Assembly: GCF_900115905.1 (NCBI RefSeq)
Contig: NZ_FOYD01000002.1
Coordinates: 62,001 to 126,000, forward strand
Source of the DNA: Halopseudomonas formosensis
GTDB taxonomy: Bacteria; Pseudomonadota; Gammaproteobacteria; Pseudomonadales; Pseudomonadaceae
DNA length: 64,000 bases
Direction: 5' to 3'
The notes under the pieces were generated by a model. The model ran no database searches. It was not told where the DNA came from and saw nothing but the letters and a program-made list of their open reading frames with translations. Both the position numbers and the translations under genes were made by a program. This document shows, one piece after another, positions 38,652 to 48,393 of this stretch. Positions within the stretch are counted from its first letter, which is position 1; each line of letters starts with the position of its first letter.

Positions 38652-39839
38652 TCAGATGGTATCCGCCGGTACCCGTACCCAGCCTTCCATCAGAATCCGC
38701 GCACTGCGACTCATGATCGCCTTGGTCACGGTCCACTCGCCATTGACCTGACGTGCCTCCGCGCCAACCCGCAGAGTACCGGAGGGATGCCCGAAACGCA
38801 CCGACTGACGCTCCCCGCCACCGGCGGCCAGGTTGACCAGGGTGCCCGGTACCGCCGCCGCGGTACCGATGGCCACCGCACAGGTGCCCATCATCGCGTG
38901 GTGCAGCTTGCCCATGGACAGCGCCCGCACCAGCAGATCCACCTCGCCTGCACTGATCTGCTTGCCGCTGGAAGCCCGGTAGTCCTTCGGCGGCGCGACA
39001 AAGGCGATCTTCGGCGTGTGCTGACGCTTGAGCGCCTCCTCCGGTGTCTTGATCAGCCCCATGCGCAGGGCACCCGCCACCCGGATCTGCTCGAAGCGCG
39101 CCAGCGCCTCGGGATTGCCGTTGATATCCTCGCGCAGCTCGGTACCCTGATAGCCGATATCCTCGGCATTGACGAACACGGTGGGAATGCCCGCCGCAAT
39201 CATGGTCGCCTTGAGCGTCCCAATACCCGGCACCTCCAGATCGTCCACCAGGTTGCCGGTGGGGAACATGGCACCGCCCTCTTCCCCGTCATCCGACGGG
39301 TCCATGAACTCGAGCACTATCTCCGCCGCCGGGAAGGTTACCCCATCCAGCTCGAAGTCGCCCAGCTCCTGTACCTGTCCGTCAGTCACCGGCACATGGG
39401 CAATGATGGTCTTCTGGATATTGGCCTGCCAGATACGCACGGTACAGGTGCCGTTCTCCGGGATACGCGCCGGATCCACCAGCCCCGCATGAATGGCGAA
39501 GGCACCGGCCGCGGTGGAGAGGTTGCCGCAGTTGCCGCTCCAGTCGACAAAGGGGCTGTCGATGGATACCTGACCGTAGAGGTAGTCCACATCGTGCTCA
39601 GGCTGACTGCTTTTGGACAGGATCACGCACTTGCTGGTACTCGAGGTCGCTCCCCCCATGCCGTCGATATGCGCTGCGTAGGGATCGGGACTGCCGATCA
39701 CCCGCATGAACAGCCGGTTCCGGGCCTCGCCCGGCACCTGACAGGACGCGGGCAGGTCCTGCAGACGGAAGAACACACCCTTGCTGGTACCGCCACGCAT
39801 GTAGGTGGCGGGAATTCTGATTTGTGTGGCTTTGGTCAT
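38652..39839 (-). CDS. prpF: 2-methylaconitate cis-trans isomerase PrpF
   Basis: A 395-residue enzyme of the diaminopimelate-epimerase-like fold. It isomerises the trans-2-methylaconitate made by AcnD to the cis form. RIPATYMRGGTSKGVFF near the N-terminus and GGATSSTSKCVILSKSS (about residues 60-76) are family signatures, as is the second-half HHAMMGTCAVAIGTAAAVPGT. The ATG at 39839 is chosen because AGGAG lies 6 nt upstream; an adjacent ATG at 39842 is possible. It is last in the propionate operon, about 235 bp after acnD. Confidence 0.94.
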   Translation of the reverse strand: MTKATQIRIPATYMRGGTSKGVFFRLQDLPASCQVPGEARNRLFMRVIGSPDPYAAHIDGMGGATSSTSKCVILSKSSQPEHDVDYLYGQVSIDSPFVDWSGNCGNLSTAAGAFAIHAGLVDPARIPENGTCTVRIWQANIQKTIIAHVPVTDGQVQELGDFELDGVTFPAAEIVLEFMDPSDDGEEGGAMFPTGNLVDDLEVPGIGTLKATMIAAGIPTVFVNAEDIGYQGTELREDINGNPEALARFEQIRVAGALRMGLIKTPEEALKRQHTPKIAFVAPPKDYRASSGKQISAGEVDLLVRALSMGKLHHAMMGTCAVAIGTAAAVPGTLVNLAAGGGERQSVRFGHPSGTLRVGAEARQVNGEWTVTKAIMSRSARILMEGWVRVPADTI

Positions 39840-39864
39840 CATTTGCTCCTGGGTGGTACGGTGG

Positions 39865-39939
39865 TCGCCAGAGCAGCTTTTCCGCATCGGACATATTGCG
39901 GTGCAGCTGTCTGGCGACGTGTTTCTGGTCCACTTCCAT
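39865..39939 (-). pseudogene. Possible relic of a DUF559 endonuclease-like gene (N-terminal fragment)
   Basis: An ATG at 39939 opens a frame whose first 25 residues include RQLHRNMSDAEKLLWR. That pattern (R-x-L-R-x-x-M-T/S-D-A-E-x-x-L-W) is the N-terminus of DUF559-domain, very-short-patch-repair-like proteins. After LLWR the similarity stops and the frame runs into prpF sequence. It sits in the otherwise empty gap between acnD and prpF, so it looks like a truncated remnant. The match is short and judged by eye. Confidence 0.4.
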
Positions 39940-40075
39940 TCCCCGGATGATTCTCTGATGCTGAGCCTTCAGCGGATCAACAGCAGAAAATCATGCCTGA
40001 AGGGTAGAAAGGTGAACCCCCACCGCTGCGCACGGGAGGTGCGTCACGGTTTGAGACCTTTCAGGACCGCTCCGC

Positions 40076-42685
40076 TTACACCTTCCCTTCCAGAAAGTCC
40101 TGCGCAAACCGCTGCAGTACCCCACCCGCCTCGTACACGGTCACTTCCTCGTCGCTGTCCAGACGGCAGGTCACCGGTACTTCGAGCCGCTCGCCGTTGC
40201 GGCGGTTGACGATCAGGGTCAGTTCGGCGCCGGGAGCGCGCTGGCCGATGACGTCGTAGGTTTCGGTGCCGTCCAGCTCCAGGGTCTTGCGGGTGGTGCC
40301 CGGCTTGAACTCCAGGGGCAGCACGCCCATGCCGATCAGGTTGGTGCGGTGGATGCGTTCGAAGCCTTCGGCGACGATGGCTTCCACGCCCGCCAGGCGC
40401 ACGCCCTTGGCTGCCCAGTCACGGGAGGAGCCCTGGCCGTAGTCGGCGCCGGCGATGATGATCAGCGGCTGCTTGCGGTTCATGTAGGTTTCAATCGCTT
40501 CCCACATGCGCATGACCTTGCCGTCCGGCTCGACCCGGGCCAGCGAGCCCTGGCGTACGCTGCCGTCCTCGTTCAGCACCATCTCGTTGAACAGCTTCGG
40601 GTTGGCGAAGGTGGCGCGCTGGGCGGTCAGGTGGTCGCCGCGGTGGGTGGCGTAGGAGTTGAAGTCCTCCTCCGGCAGGCCCATCTTCGCCAGATACTCA
40701 CCCGCGGCGCTGTCCAGCAGGATGGCGTTGGACGGCGACAGGTGGTCGGTGGTGATGTTGTCCGGCAGGATCGCCAGCGGGCGCATGCCCTTGAGAGTGC
40801 GCTCACCGGCCAGCGCACCTTCCCAGTACGGCGGACGGCGGATGTAGGTGGACATCGGACGCCAGTCGTACAGCGGGCTGTCCGCTTCCTTGATGGTACC
40901 CAGGTCGAACATGGGGATGTAGACCTGCTTGAACTGCTCGGGCTTGACGTGGGCGTTGACGATGGCGTCGATTTCCTCGTCGCTCGGCCACAGGTCCTTG
41001 AGGGTGATCGGCTTGCCATTCTGGTCGTGACCCAGCACATCCTGCTCGATGTCGAAGCGCACGGTACCGGCAATGGCGTAGGCCACCACCAGCGGCGGTG
41101 ACGCCAGGAACGCCTGCTTGGCATAGGGGTGGATACGACCGTCGAAGTTGCGATTACCGGACAGCACGGCGGTGGCGTACAGGTCGCGGTCGATGATCTC
41201 CTGCTGGATCTTCGGATCCAGCGCGCCGGACATGCCGTTACAGGTGGTGCAGGCATAGGCGACGATGCCAAAACCCAGCTTCTCCAGTTCGGGCAGCAGG
41301 CCGGCCTCTTCCAGATACAGGCGAGCCACCTTGGAACCCGGGGCGAAGGAAGTCTTGACCCAGGGCTTGCGTACCAGCCCCAGTTCGTTGGCCTTCTTCG
41401 CCACCAGGCCGGCGGCCACCACGTTACGCGGGTTGGACGTGTTGGTGCAGCTGGTGATGGCAGCGATGATCACCGCACCGTCGGGCATCAGCCCCTTGGC
41501 TTCTTCGGCGCGGGCCGCTTCCAGCAGGTCCGCACCGGCAATGCCCCGCTCCTGCAGCGCTGTGGTCGGCAGCCGGCGATGCGGGTTGGACGGACCAGCC
41601 AGGTTGCGCACCACGCTGGACAGGTCGAACTCCAGCACCCGCTCGTATTCGGCGCTGGTCAGAGCACTGCTCCACAGGCCCAGCTGCTTGGCGTACTGCT
41701 CGACCAGGGCCACCTGCTCCGGCTCGCGGCCGGTCAGCTTCAGGTAATCGATGGTCTGGCCGTCGATGTAGAACATCGCCGCAGTCGCACCGTACTCCGG
41801 ACACATGTTGGAGATGGTCGCGCGGTCACCGATGGACAGGCTGTCAGCGCCTTCGCCAAAGAACTCCAGATAGGCACCCACCACCCGCTGGCTACGCAGG
41901 AATTCGGTCAGGGCCAGCACGATATCGGTGGCGGTGATGCCGGGCTGACGCTTGCCGGTCAGTTTGACGCCGACGATGTCGGGCAGACGCATCATCGAGG
42001 GGCGACCCAGCATCACGGTCTCGGCTTCCAGACCGCCGACACCGATGGCGATCACACCCAGGGCGTCGACGTGCGGGGTATGGGAGTCGGTGCCCACACA
42101 GGTATCCGGGAAGGCCACGCCGTCACGGGCCTGGATCACCGGGCTCATCTTCTCCAGGTTGATCTGGTGCATGATGCCGTTACCGGCGGGGATCACGTCG
42201 ACGTTCTTGAACGCGGTCTTGGTCCATTCGATGAAGTGGAAACGGTCCTCGTTGCGGCGATCCTCGATGGCGCGGTTCTTCTCGAACGCATCCGGCTCGA
42301 ACCCGGCATGCTCGACCGCCAGAGAGTGGTCGACGATCAGCTGGGTCGGCACCACGGGGTTGACCTTGGACGGGTCACCGCCCTTCTCCGCGATGGCATC
42401 GCGCAGACCGGCCAGGTCGACCAGAGCGGTCTGACCGAGAATGTCATGGCAGACGACCCGCGCCGGATACCAGGGAAAGTCCAGGTCCCGCTTGCGGTAG
42501 ATCAGCTGCTCCAGCGAGGCGGTCAGCTTTTCCGGCTGGCAACGGCGCACCAGCTGCTCGGCCAGCACCCGGGAGGTATAGGGCAATTTCGCCCAGGCGC
42601 CGGGCTGGATGGCATCCACAGCGGCGGGGGCGTTGTAGTAGTCCAGGTCGGTGCCCTGGAGTTTTTCACGGTATTGGGTGTTCAT
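40076..42685 (-). CDS. acnD: Fe-S dependent 2-methylcitrate dehydratase AcnD
   Basis: An 869-residue aconitase-family enzyme that dehydrates 2-methylcitrate to a 2-methylaconitate isomer in propionate breakdown. The [4Fe-4S] cysteines are in SCTNTSNPRN (about residue 415) and ACTTCNGMSG (about 482-485). GTDSHTPHVDALG and the C-terminal swivel domain GADYGQGSSRDWAAKG, FERIHRTNLIGMGVLP are conserved. The start at 42685 gives MNTQYREKLQGTDLDYY, the normal AcnD N-terminus; the frame opens further upstream. It works with PrpF, which replaces PrpD. Confidence 0.95.
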   Translation of the reverse strand: MNTQYREKLQGTDLDYYNAPAAVDAIQPGAWAKLPYTSRVLAEQLVRRCQPEKLTASLEQLIYRKRDLDFPWYPARVVCHDILGQTALVDLAGLRDAIAEKGGDPSKVNPVVPTQLIVDHSLAVEHAGFEPDAFEKNRAIEDRRNEDRFHFIEWTKTAFKNVDVIPAGNGIMHQINLEKMSPVIQARDGVAFPDTCVGTDSHTPHVDALGVIAIGVGGLEAETVMLGRPSMMRLPDIVGVKLTGKRQPGITATDIVLALTEFLRSQRVVGAYLEFFGEGADSLSIGDRATISNMCPEYGATAAMFYIDGQTIDYLKLTGREPEQVALVEQYAKQLGLWSSALTSAEYERVLEFDLSSVVRNLAGPSNPHRRLPTTALQERGIAGADLLEAARAEEAKGLMPDGAVIIAAITSCTNTSNPRNVVAAGLVAKKANELGLVRKPWVKTSFAPGSKVARLYLEEAGLLPELEKLGFGIVAYACTTCNGMSGALDPKIQQEIIDRDLYATAVLSGNRNFDGRIHPYAKQAFLASPPLVVAYAIAGTVRFDIEQDVLGHDQNGKPITLKDLWPSDEEIDAIVNAHVKPEQFKQVYIPMFDLGTIKEADSPLYDWRPMSTYIRRPPYWEGALAGERTLKGMRPLAILPDNITTDHLSPSNAILLDSAAGEYLAKMGLPEEDFNSYATHRGDHLTAQRATFANPKLFNEMVLNEDGSVRQGSLARVEPDGKVMRMWEAIETYMNRKQPLIIIAGADYGQGSSRDWAAKGVRLAGVEAIVAEGFERIHRTNLIGMGVLPLEFKPGTTRKTLELDGTETYDVIGQRAPGAELTLIVNRRNGERLEVPVTCRLDSDEEVTVYEAGGVLQRFAQDFLEGKV

Positions 42686-42726
42686 GGTTTTGCCTGTCTG
42701 AGCGTGTGTGGGCTGCCCCAGAAAAC

Positions 42727-43887
42727 TTACTTGCGATCCTTCAGCGGTACGAACTCCAGATCCTCCGGTCCCACATAGTTGGCGCTGGGGCGGATGATCT
42801 TGCCGTCGATGCGCTGCTCGATCACGTGAGCGGACCAGCCGGCGGTGCGGGCGATCACGAACAGGGGCGTGAACATGGCAGTGGGCACTCCCATCATGTG
42901 ATAGCTGACCGCGCTGAACCAGTCGAGGTTGGGGAACATCTTCTTGATTTCCCACATCACGCTCTCCAGACGCTCGGCGATGTCATACATCTTCCGGTTG
43001 TTCTGTTCATCGGACAGCTGCAGTGCCACCTTCTTGATCACCTCGTTGCGCGGATCGGACACTGTGTAGACCGGGTGACCGAAACCGATGACCACTTCCT
43101 TGCGCCCTACCCGCTCGCGGATGTCGGCCTCGGCCTCGTCCGGATTGTCGTAGCGTTTCTGGATCTCGAAGGCCACCTCGTTGGCACCGCCGTGCTTGGG
43201 ACCACGCAGGGCGCCGATGGCGCCGGCGATGCAGGAATACATGTCCGAACCGGTACCGGCGATCACCCGGCTGGTGAAGGTCGAGGCGTTGAATTCGTGC
43301 TCGGCGTACAGGTTCAGCGAGGTGTGCATGGCGCGGACCCAGGACTCGCGGGGCTTCTCGCCGTGCAGCAGGTGCAGGAAGTGGCCGCCGATGGAGTCAT
43401 CGTCGGTTTCCACATCAATGCATTTGCCGTTGTGGCTGTAGTGGTACCAGTAAAGCAGCATGGAGCCCAGCGAGGCCATCAGCTTGTCGGCGATGTCGCG
43501 GGCACCCGGATGATTGTGGTCATCCTTCTCCGGGGTCAGGCAGCCGAGCACGGAAACACCGGTCCGCATCACGTCCATCGGGTGGGCGGAAGGCGGCAGC
43601 TGTTCCAGGGCAGTCATCACCGCGGCGGGCAGGCCGCGCAGGGATTTGAGCTTGGCCTTGTAGGCGGTCAGTTCGGCCACGGTGGGCAGTTTGCCGTGGA
43701 CCAGCAGGTGAGCGATTTCCTCGAATTCACAGGTGGTGGCGATATCCAGGATGTCGTAGCCACGGTAGTGCAGATCGTTGCCGCTGCGACCCACGGTACA
43801 CAGGGCGGTATTACCGGCAGCGGTGCCGCTCAGGGCGACGGACTTCTTCGGCTTGAAAGTCGGGTTGTTCGATTCGTTGGCGCTCAT
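42727..43887 (-). CDS. prpC: 2-methylcitrate synthase
   Basis: A 386-residue citrate-synthase-family enzyme that condenses propionyl-CoA with oxaloacetate. Catalytic residues lie in [12 protein letters not shown] (His, about 235), [14 protein letters not shown] (His, about 272) and the later [16 protein letters not shown] (Asp). The operon context and the short GxPVY..DPR form separate it from the TCA citrate synthase. It lies between prpB and acnD. Confidence 0.96.
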   Translation of the reverse strand: MSANESNNPTFKPKKSVALSGTAAGNTALCTVGRSGNDLHYRGYDILDIATTCEFEEIAHLLVHGKLPTVAELTAYKAKLKSLRGLPAAVMTALEQLPPSAHPMDVMRTGVSVLGCLTPEKDDHNHPGARDIADKLMASLGSMLLYWYHYSHNGKCIDVETDDDSIGGHFLHLLHGEKPRESWVRAMHTSLNLYAEHEFNASTFTSRVIAGTGSDMYSCIAGAIGALRGPKHGGANEVAFEIQKRYDNPDEAEADIRERVGRKEVVIGFGHPVYTVSDPRNEVIKKVALQLSDEQNNRKMYDIAERLESVMWEIKKMFPNLDWFSAVSYHMMGVPTAMFTPLFVIARTAGWSAHVIEQRIDGKIIRPSANYVGPEDLEFVPLKDRK

Positions 43888-43975
43888 CGCACGTTCTCCT
43901 CTTGTGCCCGGCCGCAGGGTCGACCGGGTGTTTCTTGTTCAACGTGCCGCCTGCTCTTTCAGGCGGCGCGGGGAA

Positions 43976-44860
43976 TCACTTCTTGCCGGCGGCGAACAGC
44001 GCGTCCAGCTTCTGCTCGAAGGCGTGATAGCCGATGCGGTCATACAGCTCGGCCCGGGTCTGCATGCTGTCGATCACGCTCTTCTGGTGGCCTTCGGTAC
44101 GGATGGCGTTGTAGACATTCTCCGCCGCCTTGTTGGCCGCCCGGAAGGCGGACAGCGGGTACAGTTGAATGGCCACGCCGACGGAGGCCAGCTCCTCGCG
44201 GGTGAACAGCGGGGTGGCGCCGAACTCGGTGATGTTGGCCAGCACCGGTACGTTCAGTTCCTTGACGAAGCGCTCGTAGGTCGGCAGGTCGTAGGCGGCC
44301 TCGGCGAAGATGGCATCAGCGCCCGCCTCGACATAGCGCTTGCAGCGCTCCAGAGCCGCTTCCACACCTTCAGCCTGGATGGCATCGGTACGGGCAATAA
44401 GGAAGAAGTCGGGATCGGTCCTCGCGTCAGCGGCAGCCTTGACCCTGTCCACCATCTCCTCAGTGGAGACGATTTCCTTGCCGGGACGGTGGCCGCAACG
44501 CTTGGCACCGACCTGATCCTCGATGTGGGCCGCTGCGGCGCCGGCCTTGATCAGACTCTTGACGGTACGCTCGATATTGAAGGCGCTGGGTCCGAAACCG
44601 GTATCGATGTCCACCAGCAGCGGCAGATCGCACACGTCGGTAATCCGGCGCACGTCGATCAGCACATCCTCAAGGGTATTGATACCCAGATCAGGCAGAC
44701 CCAGGGAGCCGGCAGCCACACCGCCGCCGGACAGGTAGATGGCCTTGAAACCGGCACGCTTGGCCAGCAGCGCATGGTTGGCGTTGATGGCGCCGATCAC
44801 CTGCAAGGGTTTCTCTTCTGCCAGTGCCTGACGGAAACGTTGGCCCGGGGTCTTGTTCAT
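43976..44860 (-). CDS. prpB: 2-methylisocitrate lyase
   Basis: A 294-residue enzyme of the isocitrate lyase/PEP mutase family that splits 2-methylisocitrate into pyruvate and succinate, ending the cycle. The signature [10 protein letters not shown] (about residues 121-130) holds the catalytic Cys. [12 protein letters not shown] and [12 protein letters not shown] supply the Mg-binding acidic residues. The start overlaps the regulator stop as ATGA, so regulator and enzymes share a transcript. Confidence 0.96.
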   Translation of the reverse strand: MNKTPGQRFRQALAEEKPLQVIGAINANHALLAKRAGFKAIYLSGGGVAAGSLGLPDLGINTLEDVLIDVRRITDVCDLPLLVDIDTGFGPSAFNIERTVKSLIKAGAAAAHIEDQVGAKRCGHRPGKEIVSTEEMVDRVKAAADARTDPDFFLIARTDAIQAEGVEAALERCKRYVEAGADAIFAEAAYDLPTYERFVKELNVPVLANITEFGATPLFTREELASVGVAIQLYPLSAFRAANKAAENVYNAIRTEGHQKSVIDSMQTRAELYDRIGYHAFEQKLDALFAAGKK

Positions 44861-45567
44861 TGCTTGCTCCCTCCTGAGGATGTGATGGCGTCGCGCTGTT
44901 CCAGCATGCGACGCTCGATGTTGCGGCGAGATGCGCTGATATGACGGCGCATCAGCATTTCCGCGAGTTCACCATCACGGTCGGCGATGGCTTCAACGAT
45001 TCGATGGTGCTCGGCAAAGGCTTTCTGAGGGCGTTTGGGGGCCGAGGAAAACCGGTAACGGTACATGCGCACCAGGTGATAGAGATCGGCGCAGAGCATG
45101 TCGCTGAGGGTGCGATTCTTGGAGCCCTGGATGATCACGAAGTGGATATCCAGGTCGCCCTCCTGCTGATAGTAGGACTGGTTGGCCTGCAGACCGGCAT
45201 GACGCTCGTGGGTCGCCAGCACCTCGCGCAGATTGACGATTTCCTCGTCGGTCATGTTCTGCGCCGCCAGACGGCAGGCCATCCCCTCCAGCGCTTCGCG
45301 CACATGGTACAGCTCGATCAGCTCCTCATAGCTGAGCGACACCACGCGCACGCCGGCATGGGGCACCCGCACCACCAGCCGACGACCCTCCAGTCGACGG
45401 ATCGCCTCGCGCAGCGGTCCTCGGCTGATGCCGTAGGTACTGGAAAGGAACTGCTCACTGATCCGGCTGCCCGGAGCAATCTCCCCTTCCACTATCGCTT
45501 TCTGCAGGCGCTGAAAAGCCCCATCCGACAGTGTAGCAGCAGGTGTGTGAGTATCAGATTCAGCCAA
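44857..45567 (-). CDS. prpR: GntR-family (FadR subfamily) regulator of the propionate operon
   Basis: A 236-residue transcription factor. The N-terminal winged helix (about residues 14-75) has [20 protein letters not shown] and [19 protein letters not shown]. The all-helical effector domain (about 90-220) carries the Asp/His pattern of FadR-type metal sites ([18 protein letters not shown]). The start is a TTG at 45567, with GAGG about 10 nt upstream; no better ATG or GTG fits. The palindrome TTGTATACAA sits directly against the start, implying self-repression. It overlaps prpB by 4 bp. The likely effector is a 2-methylcitrate-type metabolite. This is not the sigma54-type PrpR of enterics. Confidence 0.88.
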   Translation of the reverse strand: MAESDTHTPAATLSDGAFQRLQKAIVEGEIAPGSRISEQFLSSTYGISRGPLREAIRRLEGRRLVVRVPHAGVRVVSLSYEELIELYHVREALEGMACRLAAQNMTDEEIVNLREVLATHERHAGLQANQSYYQQEGDLDIHFVIIQGSKNRTLSDMLCADLYHLVRMYRYRFSSAPKRPQKAFAEHHRIVEAIADRDGELAEMLMRRHISASRRNIERRMLEQRDAITSSGGSKQ

Positions 45568-45577
45568 TTGTATACAA
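45568..45577. promoter_or_regulatory. GntR-type operator palindrome at prpR start
   Basis: TTGTATACAA is a perfect 10-bp palindrome of the kind bound by GntR/FadR-type proteins. It lies between the presumed ribosome site and the TTG start of the regulator. Confidence 0.6.
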
Positions 45578-45641
45578 CCTCGGAGAAATCCAGCGCCAGA
45601 AACCGCGCATCTGAGGGGGATACTGCCAGCGAGACCAATGA

Positions 45642-45653
45642 ATTGTCAACAAT
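45642..45653. promoter_or_regulatory. Second operator-like site upstream of prpR
   Basis: ATTGTCAACAAT is a near-perfect 12-bp palindrome 64 bp upstream of the first operator, sharing TTGT...ACAA with it. On the minus strand it contains TTGACA, which may be a -35 element. Confidence 0.4.
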
Positions 45654-45812
45654 CCATCAATAGACCAAAGTCCTGTCTACACTGATGCAGGGAACTTTGG
45701 ACACTGGGTGCCGGTCGGTTTGCCGTGCTACTATCGCACCCGTCCAATCGCTGCCTGTTCCAGAACGATCCAGGGAATGGAGCAGCAGTCTGAAACTGCC
45801 GCTGAGAACGCC

Positions 45813-47342
45813 ATGCAATCGATCAATACGCATCTCAAAATACTGATTTTCATCATGGTCAGTCTGGGTCTGCTGGTTACCGGTTACCAGATCTGGGTAC
45901 TTGAGATTCCCATTCGCGAGGACGAAACCGACGATATCTGGAGTCTGGATGCGAAGGTCGACTTCCGAGCTACCCCCGGCGTTCCGGTCAAGGCGCAGTT
46001 GTTCATCCCCCCTCTCAACCAGGAATACGTGACGCTCAACGAGAGCTTCATCTCCAACAACTATGGTGTCAGCGTCAACCAGCTGAACGGCAACCGCCGT
46101 GTCACCTGGTCCGCCCGTCGGGCCAGCGGCACCCAGAGTCTCTACTACCGTCTGGTACTGACCAAGCGCTATGGCGCCGAGCCGATCGAGTCCCGTCCCC
46201 CGGCGGCCCGACAGCCGATCGCCCTGGACGGTCCGGAACAGGTCGCTGCAGACGCCCTGATCAACCCGATTCGGCAGCATTCGGCGGATATCGAGACCTT
46301 CATCAGCGAGACCATCCGCCGCGTCAACGACATCACCGACGACAACGTACGGCTGCTGCTGGACGGCCAGCCCACCCCGCTGAACAAGGCGCGGGTAATA
46401 GATCTGCTGCTGTCCAACGCCCGCATCCCGCTGGAGCTGGTACACACCATCCGCCTGGAACCCTCCACCAATCAGGAGCCCGAGCTGTGGCTGCGCAGCC
46501 ACAACGGCGAGCGCTGGCTGTACTTCCACCCGGAAACCGGCCAGCAGGGCATTCCGGACAACCGTCTGGTGTGGTGGACCGGCAATCTGCCGCTGCTGCA
46601 ACTGGAGGGTGGCCGCGCCGGCACCGTCAGCTTCACCATCAACAACAGTGAAATGAACGCCCTGCGCCTGGCCAAGATGACCACCGAGGCCAGCCCCTCG
46701 GCGCTGCTCGAATACTCCCTGTACGGCCTGCCGCTGCAGGCCCAGCAGGTCTACCAGGTGATGATCATGATCCCGATCGGGGTACTGGTGATCCTGGTCC
46801 TGCGCAACCTGATCGGCATCCAGACCCTGGGTACCTTCACCCCGGTCCTGATCGCCCTGGCATTCCGTGAGACCCAGGTCGGCTGGGGCATAGTGCTGTT
46901 CACTCTGATCACCGCACTGGGTCTGTCGCTGCGCTCCTATCTCGAGCATCTCAAACTGCAGATGCTGCCGCGCCTGTCGATCGTGCTGACCTTCGTGGTC
47001 ATCATCATTGCAGTAATCAGCCTGTTCAGTCACAAGCTGGGCATCGAGCGGGCCCTGTCGGTGTCCCTGTTCCCGATGGTGATCCTGACCATGACCATCG
47101 AGCGCCTGTCCATCACCTGGGAAGAGCGTGGCGGTGGCCACTCCTTCAAGGTCGCCCTGGGCACCCTGATTGCCGCCACCCTGTCGCACCTGCTGATGAC
47201 GATTCCGGAGCTGACCTACTTCGTCTTCACCTTCCCCGGCGTGCTGCTGGTACTGGTGGGCTTCATGCTGGCGATGGGTCGCTACCGCGGCTACCGTCTC
47301 ACCGAACTGATGCGCTTCAAGGCGCTGACCAAACAGGGTTGA
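45813..47342 (+). CDS. Inactive transglutaminase-like domain fused to a seven-helix membrane domain
   Basis: A roughly 509-residue membrane protein. One N-terminal helix (LKILIFIMVSLGLLVTGYQIW) leads a large soluble region (about residues 30-300), followed by about seven C-terminal helices from MIMIPIGVLVILVLRNLIG onward. The soluble part matches the transglutaminase-like domain that lacks the active-site Cys, paired in bacteria with an ATP-grasp partner, which is the next gene. The start at 45813 (MQSINTHLKIL) matches the family N-terminus; ATGs at 45777 and 45708 are possible. The function is unestablished; genomic work has linked such pairs to peptide modification by ligases. Confidence 0.75.
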   Translation: MQSINTHLKILIFIMVSLGLLVTGYQIWVLEIPIREDETDDIWSLDAKVDFRATPGVPVKAQLFIPPLNQEYVTLNESFISNNYGVSVNQLNGNRRVTWSARRASGTQSLYYRLVLTKRYGAEPIESRPPAARQPIALDGPEQVAADALINPIRQHSADIETFISETIRRVNDITDDNVRLLLDGQPTPLNKARVIDLLLSNARIPLELVHTIRLEPSTNQEPELWLRSHNGERWLYFHPETGQQGIPDNRLVWWTGNLPLLQLEGGRAGTVSFTINNSEMNALRLAKMTTEASPSALLEYSLYGLPLQAQQVYQVMIMIPIGVLVILVLRNLIGIQTLGTFTPVLIALAFRETQVGWGIVLFTLITALGLSLRSYLEHLKLQMLPRLSIVLTFVVIIIAVISLFSHKLGIERALSVSLFPMVILTMTIERLSITWEERGGGHSFKVALGTLIAATLSHLLMTIPELTYFVFTFPGVLLVLVGFMLAMGRYRGYRLTELMRFKALTKQG

Positions 47343-47352
47343 GGGCAGCCGC

Positions 47353-48393
47353 ATGCTTTTCTGGAAAACCTGGAAGGCCCTGAGCGAAGCCGGCGTGATG
47401 GGCATCAACCGTCGCAACGCCGACTATGTGCTCAAGTACAACAAGCGGCACCTGTATCCGGTGGTCGATGACAAGATCCTGACCAAGGAACGGGCCATCG
47501 CCGCACAGATCAACGTGCCCGACCTGTACGGCATCATTGATACCGAAAAGGACATCGGCAAGTTCACCCAGCTGGTGGAGAACCACAAGGACTTCGTCAT
47601 CAAGCCGGCCCAGGGCGCCGGCGGTGACGGCATCCTGGTGATCGGCGACCGCTACGAAGGCCGCTATCGCACGGTATCCGGCAAGATCATCAGTCTGGAG
47701 GAGATCGAGCATCACATCTCCAACATCCTCTCCGGGCTGTACTCCCTCGGTGGTCACCGCGACCGGGTGCTGATCGAATACCGGGTCAAGCCCGACCCCA
47801 TCTTCAAGAGCATCAGCTATGAGGGGGTGCCCGACATCCGCATCATAGTGCTGCTCGGCTACCCGGTGATGGCCATGCTGCGCCTGCCCACCCGGCAGTC
47901 CAACGGCAAGGCCAACCTGCACCAGGGCGCGATCGGCGTGGGCGTCGACCTGACCACCGGCATCACCCTCAAGGGCACCTGGCTGAACAACAAGATCAGC
48001 AAGCACCCGGATACCGCCAACGAGGTAGCTGGCGTACAACTGCCCGACTGGGACGGCTTCATGCGCCTGGCCACCTCCTGTTATGAGCTGTCCGGGCTCG
48101 GCTATATCGGCGTGGATCTGGTACTGGACGAGAGGAAGGGGCCGCTGATCCTCGAGCTCAACGCCCGCCCCGGCCTGAACATCCAGATCGCCAACGATGC
48201 CGGCCTGACCCACCGCTGCCACGCTGTGGAACGGCATGTTGCCGAACTGAAGAAGGCCGGCCGCACCGAAACCGTGGAGGAGCGCATGGCGTTTTCCCAG
48301 CAGCATTTCGGCAAGCCGGTGTTCCTCAGCGCGGATGAAGCCCCCGTGGAAGAACCCCCCGTCGAACCGGACACACCCGCCCCCGACGCATGA
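47353..48393 (+). CDS. Alpha-L-glutamate ligase-like ATP-grasp protein (RimK-related)
   Basis: A 346-residue ATP-grasp enzyme. FVIKPAQGAGGDGILVI (about residues 81-97) is the nucleotide Lys/Gly loop and LILELNARPGLNIQIAND (about 262-279) holds the Mg-binding Glu and Asn. The protein would join an amino acid to a carboxylate, possibly glutamate addition as in RimK. A proline- and acid-rich tail follows. It starts 10 bp after the transglutaminase/7TM gene and overlaps pabB by 4 bp. The substrate is not known. Confidence 0.82.
   Translation: MLFWKTWKALSEAGVMGINRRNADYVLKYNKRHLYPVVDDKILTKERAIAAQINVPDLYGIIDTEKDIGKFTQLVENHKDFVIKPAQGAGGDGILVIGDRYEGRYRTVSGKIISLEEIEHHISNILSGLYSLGGHRDRVLIEYRVKPDPIFKSISYEGVPDIRIIVLLGYPVMAMLRLPTRQSNGKANLHQGAIGVGVDLTTGITLKGTWLNNKISKHPDTANEVAGVQLPDWDGFMRLATSCYELSGLGYIGVDLVLDERKGPLILELNARPGLNIQIANDAGLTHRCHAVERHVAELKKAGRTETVEERMAFSQQHFGKPVFLSADEAPVEEPPVEPDTPAPDA

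Noticed and set aside
41129-42778. Plus-strand frame of about 549 codons antisense to acnD
   Set aside because: The opposite strand encodes a complete, motif-rich AcnD; the antisense product has no family features.
44857-45567. Sigma54-type PrpR activator
   Set aside because: The protein is a short GntR/FadR-type regulator without an AAA+ domain.
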